Of a stretch of DNA of 64,000 bases, positions 36,655 to 45,386 are shown piece after piece (within the stretch, counting starts at the first letter, position 1; each line of letters opens with the position of its first letter). The stretch is from Gammaproteobacteria bacterium (lineage in GTDB: Bacteria > Pseudomonadota > Gammaproteobacteria > Pseudomonadales > Pseudohongiellaceae): the NCBI GenBank assembly GCA_002706685.1, contig PALV01000015.1, forward strand, positions 62,001-126,000, in the 5' to 3' direction. A program made the position numbers and the translations under genes. Below the pieces are notes generated by a model that saw nothing but the letters and a program-made list of their open reading frames with translations, was not told where the DNA came from and did no database searches.

Positions 36655-38904
36655 ATGGCAATCAGCCACCCCCAATCAGTTTCAGGCAGGACGCTCAGCG
36701 TTTCGGACCAGTGCAAGACAGGGTTCCGTCGCGCTGTGCTTTTTATTCGCGGTCTGTCTCTGCTGATCGCGTGCCTGATGCTGACACCCATGACGCCGGC
36801 CCTGGCGGACACCAGTCCAGCGGATCACAGCCTTACTTTTCCGGTTGCTGATCTGGAACTGCTCAGAGAAGGAAGTACTCTCGAATTTCGACTGCCAACA
36901 CATGAACAATCACTGGCAGTGCTTATTGAACAGGACCAGCACTACATCAATGGCGACCGCGTCATCAGCGGACACGATGCCGGTAATAATGCCAGCCTGA
37001 TCATCACGCTGAATCGCGAGGTGGCATTCGCCGAGATCCAGATTAATGACGAACGCTGGCTGTTTGACGGCGAACGGGACAACGATGTCGTAACAGGGCG
37101 CTTTTACCAACCGGATGAGGCGCGACTGGCAGCCACGCACAGTGACTTTGTGGTGCCGGGCAGACACGATCTGGCGCCGGTGCACCGGGTTGCCCGCGAG
37201 CCGCAGGCAAATCCCAAACCAATGACCAATGCAGGTGGCGGCACCGGACCCACACAGGCCTATAGCACACAGCAGGTCGAAATCTCCCAGCAGTTCAGCC
37301 GTGATGTTGTTTTTGTCGGGCAGTCGGCGGAGCTGGAAGTGACATTAACGCTCACCAATCGCAGCAACCGCAGCCTCAATGGCCTGGAAGCCGACGTCTA
37401 TTTTATTCTGGAAGATGCACAACTTGTGCGTGCGCCGGCCTGTCAGGACATCTGGACCCGCGCATCGCCCAGCCAGCACATCCTGAATTGCCGCCTGCCG
37501 GACGCGCTGGCACCCGGTGCGTCGCGCTCACTCAGTTATGTGGTGCGCGTTGACGCCAAACCGCAGCCAATGCGCCTGCTCAGCACTGTCTATGTAGGAC
37601 AGACGCGTCAGGATAGCTGGATTAATGTGGTCAACGATGTCACTGGCAGCGGTAATGGTCAGAGTGCATTTAACGCCGCCGTTGCTGGCCGCGTGCCCGA
37701 AGACCCGCTGGGGCACGTCGTGGTTGATGTCATGGCCCTGTTTACCCCGGATGTGGTTGCCCAGTACGGCGCCAATGCGGCTACTCGAATCAATCAGATG
37801 ATCAGCGTTGCCAATCAGATTTACCAGAACAGCGGCGTTGGCATCACGCTGCGCCCGGTTTACCACGGGCAGGTCAACTACCCGGGACGCGAAGTGGACT
37901 TCCATACCCAGCTGGAACAACTGACGAACGGCAGTCATTCTGCATTTGCTGAGGTACCACAGTTGCGGCAGCGCTACGGCGCTGACCTGGTAGTTCTGTT
38001 TCGGCCAATGACCTCACGTGGCGAGCTCTGTGGTCTGGCGAACCTGGGTGGCTACCGAAGCTATGGTGATATGACAGCTTTCGCGGATCGTGACTACGCA
38101 TTTTCCCTGGTGGGCATTGATTGCCCGGTCAGCAGTGTGCTGGTACATGAAATAGGGCATAACATGGGGCTGACACATTCGCACCGGCAGGATGGTGAGG
38201 GCGGCACTTTCCCCTATGCCACCGGGCACGCGGTAGACAACCAGTTTGCGACTGTCATGGCCAATCCGTCACTTTTCGGCAGCGCCAGACGGGTGTCGCT
38301 GTTCTCCAGTCCGACTCTTGATTGTGGCGGCGGGCAGCCCTGCGGTGTTGACCATCGTGACCGGCAGCGCGGCGCCGATGCCGTTCGAGCCCTGAATCTG
38401 GTTCGCTACCAGATTGCCGACTACATGCCGGTTACCGTACCGGAGCTGCCATCCAGGCTGGTTGCCAATCTCAGCGGTCGCCAGACCTCAGCCCGGATTG
38501 CCCTGGCAGCCACCGTGGACAAAGGTCTGAATTACACCTATCGTGTGACGCCCAGCCAGCGCATGGATGTCACTGCTGATTTTTATATTGATCCGGCTCA
38601 CGTCGGGCGTGCCGGCCAGTTCCACATGGTGGCTGATCTGAGTTCGGCCGGTTTTGGTATTGTGCAATTGAACCAGAAGGGCGAAATATTCGACTGGGAT
38701 GGCAGTGCTGCAGATCTGGTTGCCTATCGTGAAGCCGAGACTCTCAAGCCGGTAGAGTACCTGCGTGTTCTGCAGGACTTTCAGCCGCTGCCGGAGCTGG
38801 TTGGCCACCCGCTGGTAATTTTTATGGCCTATCAACTGCTGGACACCGGTGAGGTCATCTATACCGAGGAGCCGCTTGTCGTCCATATTGATCCGGCGCC
38901 CTGA
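36655..38904 (+). CDS. Secreted metzincin-type zinc metalloprotease
   Basis: A 749-residue protein. A signal peptide with a long n-region ends near residue 51 (TPALA-D). Residues about 60-190 resemble an inhibitory N-terminal region and 209-310 a DUF11-like beta domain (VFVGQSAELEVTLTLTNRS). The peptidase domain (about 345-580) has the zinc motif HEIGHNMGLTH (His498, Glu499, His502, His508) and a likely Met-turn at TVMANP. The C-terminal 150 residues form another beta-rich domain. This is the reprolysin/M12-like metzincin pattern, with cysteines around the active site. No dedicated secretion genes adjoin it, and no close named homologue is recognised. Confidence 0.82.
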   Translation: MAISHPQSVSGRTLSVSDQCKTGFRRAVLFIRGLSLLIACLMLTPMTPALADTSPADHSLTFPVADLELLREGSTLEFRLPTHEQSLAVLIEQDQHYINGDRVISGHDAGNNASLIITLNREVAFAEIQINDERWLFDGERDNDVVTGRFYQPDEARLAATHSDFVVPGRHDLAPVHRVAREPQANPKPMTNAGGGTGPTQAYSTQQVEISQQFSRDVVFVGQSAELEVTLTLTNRSNRSLNGLEADVYFILEDAQLVRAPACQDIWTRASPSQHILNCRLPDALAPGASRSLSYVVRVDAKPQPMRLLSTVYVGQTRQDSWINVVNDVTGSGNGQSAFNAAVAGRVPEDPLGHVVVDVMALFTPDVVAQYGANAATRINQMISVANQIYQNSGVGITLRPVYHGQVNYPGREVDFHTQLEQLTNGSHSAFAEVPQLRQRYGADLVVLFRPMTSRGELCGLANLGGYRSYGDMTAFADRDYAFSLVGIDCPVSSVLVHEIGHNMGLTHSHRQDGEGGTFPYATGHAVDNQFATVMANPSLFGSARRVSLFSSPTLDCGGGQPCGVDHRDRQRGADAVRALNLVRYQIADYMPVTVPELPSRLVANLSGRQTSARIALAATVDKGLNYTYRVTPSQRMDVTADFYIDPAHVGRAGQFHMVADLSSAGFGIVQLNQKGEIFDWDGSAADLVAYREAETLKPVEYLRVLQDFQPLPELVGHPLVIFMAYQLLDTGEVIYTEEPLVVHIDPAP

Positions 38905-38989
38905 GCTCACGCCCACCGCCGGTCACGTGTGTGTCCTGTATCCCGTGTTATACTCCCGCGCAGATTACACTTAGCGCGGAATCCAACTT

Positions 38990-39880
38990 ATGCCAACCTT
39001 TACCAAGCTGGGTCTGATGGGACGTCCCGGTCACGCCGGCGTGGTGTCAACGCTGCATCGGCTGATCGAGTTTCTTCAGGCTCGCGGCCTGCAGATTGTG
39101 CTTGAGCAGCGAACCGCTGAACTGGTGCCGGAACTGTCGCTGCCGGAGTGCCGCCGACATGAGCTGGGCGGCGAGTGTGACCTGGTGGTGGTTGTGGGGG
39201 GCGATGGCAGCATGCTCAATGCGGCCCGGGCGCTGATCAATCACGATGTGCCGGTGCTCGGTATCAACCGCGGCAGACTCGGTTTTCTCACCGATATTCT
39301 GCCAGAGGAGCTGGAGTCCGCGCTGGATGCCGTGCTGGCCGGCAATTATCGGGAAGAAAGCCGGTTCATGCTGGAATTCTCGGTACTTCGGGATGATGAG
39401 ACGCTTCCCGGTGGAACCGCCCTGAACGATGTTGTGCTGCACCCAGGCACCGCGGCGCAGATGATTGAGTTTGAACTGTTCATCGACGGACAGTTCGTCA
39501 ACTCACAGCAGTCGGACGGTCTGATTGTGGCAACTCCGACTGGCTCAACTGCTTACTCGCTGTCCGCTGGCGGGCCCATCATGCACCCCAGTCTCAATGC
39601 ACTGGTGCTGGTGCCCATGTATCCCCATACGCTCAGCAGTCGCCCGCTGGTGGTGGATGCTGATCTGGAAATCCGAATTGTGGTGGTAAAGCAGCGTGCC
39701 ATATCGCCCCTGGTCAGTTGCGACGGAGCTGTGCGTTTTCACACCGAACCTGGCGATGAAATCATTGTCAGGAAAAAGAGCAGCGCGCTGCGACTGATTC
39801 ACCCGCTTGATTACAATTATTACGAAATCTGTCGCAGTAAACTCGGCTGGGGCAATCGGCTGGTTCGTGACGATGCATAG
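38990..39880 (+). CDS. nadK: NAD(+) kinase
   Basis: The 296-residue enzyme phosphorylates NAD to NADP using ATP or polyphosphate. Its signature GGDGS is at residues 70-74 (LVVVVGGDGSMLNAAR), followed by NRGRLGFLTDI and the C-terminal ATPTGSTAYSLSAGGPI NAD-binding segment. Length matches E. coli NadK (292). The rhomboid start codon lies inside its last codons (8-base overlap), and the order nadK-rhomboid-yeaC-DUF2797-pepN follows Pseudomonas. Confidence 0.97.
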   Translation: MPTFTKLGLMGRPGHAGVVSTLHRLIEFLQARGLQIVLEQRTAELVPELSLPECRRHELGGECDLVVVVGGDGSMLNAARALINHDVPVLGINRGRLGFLTDILPEELESALDAVLAGNYREESRFMLEFSVLRDDETLPGGTALNDVVLHPGTAAQMIEFELFIDGQFVNSQQSDGLIVATPTGSTAYSLSAGGPIMHPSLNALVLVPMYPHTLSSRPLVVDADLEIRIVVVKQRAISPLVSCDGAVRFHTEPGDEIIVRKKSSALRLIHPLDYNYYEICRSKLGWGNRLVRDDA

Positions 39881-40709
39881 AGCGGTTTCGGTCTCTGCAA
39901 GCCTGGATCTGCGTCCGCTGGTGGCCATTCTGTCTGCGCGCGCTGTGCCACATCACATCACAGAGGAGTCCGGCAAGCTTGTTGTCTGGGCCCGCTCTGA
40001 GCCCGAAGCCGAGTTGATCAGCGAGTATTTCGACGCCTGGCAGCAAGGCCGTCTGCAGCCGCCAGAGGGTGCTGCGATTGCGCCATCGGAGCTGCTGCCA
40101 GTCAAAGGAATGTTGCAGAATCTGGTCAATGCGGCATGGCTGGCGCCGGTGACAGTGATTCTGATCGCTGCCTGTCTGGTGGTGGCGGTGATCAGTAATC
40201 TGGGCGCCGATGCCTACGCAGTACGCGGCCTGTTTTTTCCCGAACTGAATCAGTCCGGCGGCCTGTCCGGTCCGCTGTCAGTACTGCAGCTGTTTACGCC
40301 GGCGCTGTTGCATTTCGGTGCCGTGCACCTGATTTTTAACACCCTGTGGCTCTGGTATTTCGGTCGTGTCATGGAGCCTGAGCTACGCTCCTGGCGCTAT
40401 TTGCTGATAATGGTCTGGATGGCTGTGGCTGGCAATGTAGCCCAGTATATGTGGACCGGTGCCTCGAACTTTGGAGGCATGTCAGGTGTGGTGTACGGCC
40501 AGCTTGGGTTTATCTGGGTATGGCAGAGTCTGTTGCCCAACTCGCAATTGCGATTGCCACTGGGCATGATAATGTTGTTTCTGGTAGCGCTGGTACTGAT
40601 GGAAGTGCTGGCGTCCGGATATATCGCATCAGCCGCCCATGCCGGTGGCCTGGTGTCAGGTATGCTGGCTGGTGCTCTGGCTGCCTTAATATACAGATCC
40701 ACGAGGTAG
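39873..40709 (+). CDS. glpG: Rhomboid-family intramembrane serine protease
   Basis: A 278-residue inner-membrane protease with a cytosolic N-terminal domain (about 1-85) and six transmembrane helices. The catalytic Ser204 is in GGMSGVVYG and His256 in ASAAHAGGL; the oxyanion region HFGAVHLIFNTLWLWYFG is intact (HxxxN). It cuts membrane-embedded substrates. The frame is open further upstream, but the ATG overlapping the nadK stop gives a normal GlpG N-terminus. yeaC follows 4 bases later. Confidence 0.92.
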   Translation: MHRAVSVSASLDLRPLVAILSARAVPHHITEESGKLVVWARSEPEAELISEYFDAWQQGRLQPPEGAAIAPSELLPVKGMLQNLVNAAWLAPVTVILIAACLVVAVISNLGADAYAVRGLFFPELNQSGGLSGPLSVLQLFTPALLHFGAVHLIFNTLWLWYFGRVMEPELRSWRYLLIMVWMAVAGNVAQYMWTGASNFGGMSGVVYGQLGFIWVWQSLLPNSQLRLPLGMIMLFLVALVLMEVLASGYIASAAHAGGLVSGMLAGALAALIYRSTR

Positions 40710-40713
40710 GGGA

Positions 40714-41010
40714 ATGTCGGACAATTCGATTCAATCGATACAGGACATTCTGGCGATGATGACGCCGGAAGTTCACGAAAATCTGAAAACAGCTGTCGAG
40801 CTGGGCAAGTGGCCGGACGGGCGTAAACTTACTGCCGAGCAGCTTGAGTATTGCCTGCAGGCCATCATTGCTTACGAGCAGCACCTGCCGGAAGAGGCTC
40901 GCGTCGGTTATATCGATCGCACTGGCCTGAAGAAGTCCCATTGTGATGACGACGACGCTTCCAAACCAGCGCCAGTCACCATTCTGCCGCCAGGTACAAC
41001 GCGGCACTGA
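40714..41010 (+). CDS. YeaC-like DUF1315 protein
   Basis: A 98-residue protein whose first 60 residues match the DUF1315/YeaC family (MTPEVHENLKTAVELGKWPDG, LTAEQLEYCLQAIIAYE). The tail is acidic and then Pro/Thr-rich. Function is unknown. A conserved place between the rhomboid and DUF2797 genes supports it as a real gene. Confidence 0.85.
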   Translation: MSDNSIQSIQDILAMMTPEVHENLKTAVELGKWPDGRKLTAEQLEYCLQAIIAYEQHLPEEARVGYIDRTGLKKSHCDDDDASKPAPVTILPPGTTRH

Positions 41011-41055
41011 TCTCACGACAGTTCCAAACCCAAACCCCTGCGGAGAATCGCGACA

Positions 41056-41883
41056 GTGCAAATCCTGGCCTGCGGCAATATACAAAAACTACATAGCCGG
41101 CTGGAACAGCCGGTCCAATACAGCCTGCCGGTGGGCGATACTCGCCTGGCGCTGAATCCACTGATTGGTTCGTCTTTGCGTTTGCGGTTTACCGGCACCA
41201 TCAACTGTGTGCATTGTGGTCGCAACAGCAACAAGAGTTTCAACCAGGGCTATTGTTATCCCTGTTTCCAGAGTCTGGCACAGTGTGACAGCTGCATCAT
41301 TCACCCGGAAAAGTGCCATTACGATCAGGGTACCTGCCGCGAGCCCTGGTGGGGCGAGGCATTCTGCATGCAGGATCATATTGTGTATCTGGCCAATTCC
41401 TCTGGCATTAAAGTGGGTATTACACGTGCCACGCAGATTCCGACACGCTGGATAGATCAGGGTGCCGTGCAGGCGCTGCCGATTCTGCGCGTGCGCAGCC
41501 GCCTGCAAAGTGGTGTTCTGGAAGTGATGTTCAAACAGCATGTCGCCGACAAGACAAACTGGCGTGACATGTTGCGGGAAGGTGACCAGATCATTGACCT
41601 GCCCGCAGAACGCGATCACCTGCTGGAACTGTGCAAAAAAGACATCGACGAAGCGCAGCAGCGTTTTGGCTTTCACGCCATCAGTACCATCAACGGTGTG
41701 GATCCAATAGAAATTAAATATCCGATATCCGGTCATCCTGAAAAGATTGTGTCCTTCAATTTTGACAAGGACCCACTGGTCGAAGGCAGGTTGCTGGGTA
41801 TTCGCGGTCAATACCTGATGTTCGACAATGGCGTCATCAACATGCGCCGCTTTGGTGGCTACGAAATTGAAGTGGCCCAGTAA
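41056..41883 (+). CDS. DUF2797 zinc-binding protein
   Basis: A 275-residue protein with a cysteine-rich zinc-ribbon-like region at about residues 50-110 (CVHCGRNSNKSFNQGYCYPC, CDSCIIHPEKC). A segment after it recalls a GIY-YIG fold (HIVYLANSSGIKVGITRATQIPTRWIDQGA), followed by a helical region and a beta-rich end. This is the DUF2797 family; its function is not established, though the combination suggests nucleic-acid binding. The start is GTG. It is 22 bases upstream of pepN and probably co-transcribed. Confidence 0.85.
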   Translation: MQILACGNIQKLHSRLEQPVQYSLPVGDTRLALNPLIGSSLRLRFTGTINCVHCGRNSNKSFNQGYCYPCFQSLAQCDSCIIHPEKCHYDQGTCREPWWGEAFCMQDHIVYLANSSGIKVGITRATQIPTRWIDQGAVQALPILRVRSRLQSGVLEVMFKQHVADKTNWRDMLREGDQIIDLPAERDHLLELCKKDIDEAQQRFGFHAISTINGVDPIEIKYPISGHPEKIVSFNFDKDPLVEGRLLGIRGQYLMFDNGVINMRRFGGYEIEVAQ

Positions 41884-41904
41884 ACAAAAGAGGTTTGAAA
41901 CACC

Positions 41905-44619
41905 ATGAGAGATGCACAGTCGCGTACCGTCTATCTGAAGGACTATCAGCTCCCGCCGTTTCTGATTGACAGAACCGAACTGCGATTCGAACTGGGTGAT
42001 AATGAGACGCTGGTAAAGTCACAGCTGACCATGCGCAGAAATCCAGAATGTGGTGACAGCAATGTGCAGAACCTGACATTGAACGGGCAGGACATGGAGC
42101 TGCTGAAGGTCGCCATTAATGGCCGGCAGCTGACCCAGGATGCCTATCAACTGGAAGACGAGACACTGACGCTGCTGTCACTGGACAGACTCCTGGAAGG
42201 GGACAGCGATGCGTCATTTGAGCTGGCCATCGAAACCCGCATCAGGCCGCAGGAGAACACCAGTCTGGAAGGGCTTTATCGGTCCAGCAGTATGTTCTGC
42301 ACACAGTGCGAGGCCGAGGGTTTTCGCAAGATTACCTATTACCTGGACCGCCCTGATGTGATGTCCAGCTTTGTCACAACTATCGTTGCGGACAGGACAA
42401 AGTATCCGGTGCTGTTGTCGAACGGCAACGATATAGCGCGCGGAGAATTGCCGGATGGTCGTCACTGGGTGACCTGGGAAGATCCGTTCCGTAAACCCTG
42501 CTATCTGTTCGCGCTGGTAGCCGGTGACCTCAAGTCAATTGATGATACGTTCACTACCTGCTCCGGCCGCACGATAGACCTGCGGATCTTTGTTGAAGAA
42601 AAGGATCTGGACAAGTGTGACCACGCCATGCAGTCGCTGAAGAATGCCATGCGCTGGGATGAGGACGTGTATGGCCGCGAATACGATCTGGACATTTTCA
42701 TGATTGTTGCCGTCGACGACTTCAATATGGGGGCCATGGAGAACAAGGGACTGAACATCTTTAATACCTCCTGCGTGCTGGCCAATGCATCGACCACAAC
42801 TGACACTGCATTCCAGCGTGTGGAAGCCGTTGTCGCCCACGAGTATTTTCATAACTGGTCAGGCAATCGCGTCACCTGCCGCGACTGGTTCCAGTTGAGT
42901 CTGAAAGAAGGCTTTACTGTTTTCCGGGATGCCGAGTTCTCTGCAGACATGGGATCGCGGACCGTCAAACGGGTCGAGGATGTCAGCTTCCTGCGTACCT
43001 TGCAGTTTGCTGAAGATGCCAGCCCGATGGCACATCCTGTGAGACCCGACTCTTATATGGAGATTTCCAATTTCTATACGCTGACCATTTACGAAAAAGG
43101 CGCAGAAGTGGTGCGTATGATACGTGAGCTGCTGGGGCCGGAGATGTTCCGTAAAGGCTCTGATCTTTACTTCGAGCGTCACGACGGTCAGGCAGTCACG
43201 ACCGAAGATTTTGTCAAAGCCATGGAAGACGCCAGCGGCGTCGACCTTACGCAGTTCAGGCGCTGGTACAGTTACGCCGGTACACCGGTGCTGAATGTCT
43301 CTGGTGCCTATGATGCAGACAGTGAGGTCTATAGCCTGACCGTGCGGCAGAGCTGCCCGCCAACCCCCGAATGTGCAGACAAACCGGCATTCCACATTCC
43401 ATTGCGTATTGCACTGTTGGACGATCAGGGACAGCACCTGCCGCTGCGCCTGAAAGCCACCAAACAGCAGCCAGCAGACGAGCTTGTACTCGATGTCACA
43501 GAGGCAGAGCAGACCTTTGAATTTGTGGGCCTCTCGCAGCAGCCTTTCCCGTCTCTGCTGCGCGGATTTTCAGCGCCGGTCAAAATGAAATTTGAATACA
43601 CGCGTGATCAGCTGCTGTTTCAGATGACACGCGATACCGATGGCTTCAATCGCTGGAATGCTGCGCAGGAACTGGCCACGGGTGTAATTGATGATCTGTT
43701 GTCTGCCCGGCAAGAGGGGCAGTCAGCCACACCCGACCAGCGTCTGATCAAGGCCTATGGAGATATTCTTGCGGCTGCCATCAGCGATGCGGAAAGTGTC
43801 AGGGAGCTGGACCAGGCCATGGTTGCCAGGATTCTCGCGCTACCCTCTGAGGCCTATCTTGCCGAACAGTATGAAACGATCGATGTGGACGGTATCCATG
43901 CTGTCCGTGAGGCGCTTGCCGATACACTGGCGGTAGAACATGCCGCTTCCTTCGCCCGGCTTTATCATTTGTGTCAGTCTGATGAGCCGTATCAGCCAAC
44001 AGCAGATGCCATCGCCCGCCGTGCACTGAAGAACCTGTGCCTGGCATATCTGATGCGCCTGCAGGGTGACAAAGGTGAAGAAGCCCTGCGGATCTGTCAC
44101 GCGCAGTTTGAACAGAGCAGCAATATGACGGATATCGATATGGCGCTGCGGCTGCTGGTCAACGGCGAACAGTCTGGTATTGATGAGATTCGTGAGCAGG
44201 CGCTTGCCGCGTTCTATGACAAGTGGCGCCATGAGTCGCTGGTCGTGAATCAGTGGTTCACCATACAGGCTACGGCCACCCGTGCTGGCGCACTGCAGCG
44301 GGTTGAAGCGCTGATGAAGCATTCCGCGTTTGATATCCGCAACCCAAACAAGGTGCGCGCAGTCATTGGCGCGTTCTGCAACGGCAATCCGGTCAATTTC
44401 CATCAGATTGATGGTGAAGGCTATCGATTCCTTGCTGATCAGGTCATCACTCTGGACAGGCTCAATCCCCAGATTGCTTCGCGACTGTTGACTCCGCTGA
44501 CGCGCTGGCGCCGATACGACTCGGATCGTCAGCCATTGATGAAGGCCCAGCTGCAACGCATTGCCAGTCAGGCCAACTTGTCCAAGGATGTGTACGAAGT
44601 GGTTACCAAAAGCCTTTAA
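41905..44619 (+). CDS. pepN: Aminopeptidase N, M1 family
   Basis: The 904-residue broad-specificity zinc aminopeptidase has the substrate-binding motif GAMENKG (Gly276-Gly282) and the zinc site HEYFH (His312, Glu313, His316) with a third ligand Glu335 in SLKEG. The N-terminal beta domain, thermolysin-like core and long C-terminal helical domain are all present, close to the E. coli length (870). It works in cytosolic peptide turnover. The stop codon sits in the loop of a perfect 15-bp hairpin. Confidence 0.96.
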   Translation: MRDAQSRTVYLKDYQLPPFLIDRTELRFELGDNETLVKSQLTMRRNPECGDSNVQNLTLNGQDMELLKVAINGRQLTQDAYQLEDETLTLLSLDRLLEGDSDASFELAIETRIRPQENTSLEGLYRSSSMFCTQCEAEGFRKITYYLDRPDVMSSFVTTIVADRTKYPVLLSNGNDIARGELPDGRHWVTWEDPFRKPCYLFALVAGDLKSIDDTFTTCSGRTIDLRIFVEEKDLDKCDHAMQSLKNAMRWDEDVYGREYDLDIFMIVAVDDFNMGAMENKGLNIFNTSCVLANASTTTDTAFQRVEAVVAHEYFHNWSGNRVTCRDWFQLSLKEGFTVFRDAEFSADMGSRTVKRVEDVSFLRTLQFAEDASPMAHPVRPDSYMEISNFYTLTIYEKGAEVVRMIRELLGPEMFRKGSDLYFERHDGQAVTTEDFVKAMEDASGVDLTQFRRWYSYAGTPVLNVSGAYDADSEVYSLTVRQSCPPTPECADKPAFHIPLRIALLDDQGQHLPLRLKATKQQPADELVLDVTEAEQTFEFVGLSQQPFPSLLRGFSAPVKMKFEYTRDQLLFQMTRDTDGFNRWNAAQELATGVIDDLLSARQEGQSATPDQRLIKAYGDILAAAISDAESVRELDQAMVARILALPSEAYLAEQYETIDVDGIHAVREALADTLAVEHAASFARLYHLCQSDEPYQPTADAIARRALKNLCLAYLMRLQGDKGEEALRICHAQFEQSSNMTDIDMALRLLVNGEQSGIDEIREQALAAFYDKWRHESLVVNQWFTIQATATRAGALQRVEALMKHSAFDIRNPNKVRAVIGAFCNGNPVNFHQIDGEGYRFLADQVITLDRLNPQIASRLLTPLTRWRRYDSDRQPLMKAQLQRIASQANLSKDVYEVVTKSL

Positions 44620-44635
44620 CAGGCTTTTGGTAACC
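44601..44635 (+). terminator. 15-bp hairpin spanning the pepN stop codon
   Basis: A perfect inverted repeat, GGTTACCAAAAGCCT paired with AGGCTTTTGGTAACC around the 5-base loop TTAAC, which contains part of the TAA stop. There is no strong T-run after it. It may act as a weak or Rho-assisted terminator and mRNA 3'-end stabiliser for pepN, and, read the other way, downstream of the minus-strand secreted protein gene. Confidence 0.5.
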
Positions 44636-44668
44636 GGCAATTTTCGGCACAGTCAGACAATGTCATGA

Positions 44669-45244
44669 TCAGGGCGTGGTTGTGTCGGCCGGGATGACGT
44701 TGTCTTGCTGCAAGGTGAACTGCCCGCTGAACTCACCGTTAACCTCATAGGTATAGGTGCCGGCTTCAAGGCCGTAAACGGACAGTGGTATAACTTCTGT
44801 AAAGGGTCTGACGGCCTGGGTACACAGCACAACGGCCGGGTTCTCCAGCCACAGGTCGTTCAGGTAAAAGATGCTGACGTCGATCTGATCATCAGAGCGC
44901 GTCTCGCGGACGTAACCAATCTGACCGCAACCAGTGGGAAACTGACCATCAATACGCAGCAGCACCTGCGCAGGAGTTTCATTACTCTGAACGGCCGTCA
45001 CCTCGGTGATGACGTCCAGCAATTTGCCTTCCTTGAACTCAGTAAGCTCCCAAAGATCTTCACCAGCGGGCACCAGTTTGATGTCCTGAAAGTGGCCCGG
45101 CGTTCCGCTCACATCTGCCAGTGGGACGGTCAGCTCACCGGTTCCTTCAGCATAAAATGGCACGGGTCGATCGGCTGCGCTGGCCGCACAGGCGACCCCC
45201 AGGCCAAGAACAGCGGATGCAATGACAGGTGAATGGAATTTCAT
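44669..45244 (-). CDS. Secreted protein of unknown function
   Basis: A 191-residue protein with a clear signal peptide (SPVIASAVLGLGVACAASAADR, cleavage near residue 23). The mature part is about 165 residues, acidic and beta-rich. Two conserved-looking cysteines (in TGCGQIG and VVLCTQ) could form a disulfide, and the end is a YTYEVNGEFSGQFTLQQDN strand. I do not recognise a named family. The ATG at 45244 has a strong AGGAGG upstream. The downstream 3' region faces pepN. Confidence 0.75.
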   Translation of the reverse strand: MKFHSPVIASAVLGLGVACAASAADRPVPFYAEGTGELTVPLADVSGTPGHFQDIKLVPAGEDLWELTEFKEGKLLDVITEVTAVQSNETPAQVLLRIDGQFPTGCGQIGYVRETRSDDQIDVSIFYLNDLWLENPAVVLCTQAVRPFTEVIPLSVYGLEAGTYTYEVNGEFSGQFTLQQDNVIPADTTTP

Positions 45245-45338
45245 GGCTAACCTCCTGTTAAATACGCATAGAATGAATTCCACAGTTCATGGATAACAAT
45301 TCGTGCGACAGGAGGTCAATAGGGGCTTTGTGAAATTT

Positions 45339-45368
45339 CACTGCGTGTGACGCCAGCCACACGCAGTG
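45339..45368 (-). other. 11-bp hairpin downstream of the sugar dehydrogenase gene
   Basis: CACTGCGTGTG pairs with CACACGCAGTG around an 8-base loop. It lies between the stop of the PQQ dehydrogenase-like gene and the secreted protein start. Only AAATTT follows on the minus strand, so termination would be weak. Confidence 0.4.
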
Positions 45369-45386
45369 GGAAGGTAGGGGCTGCGC

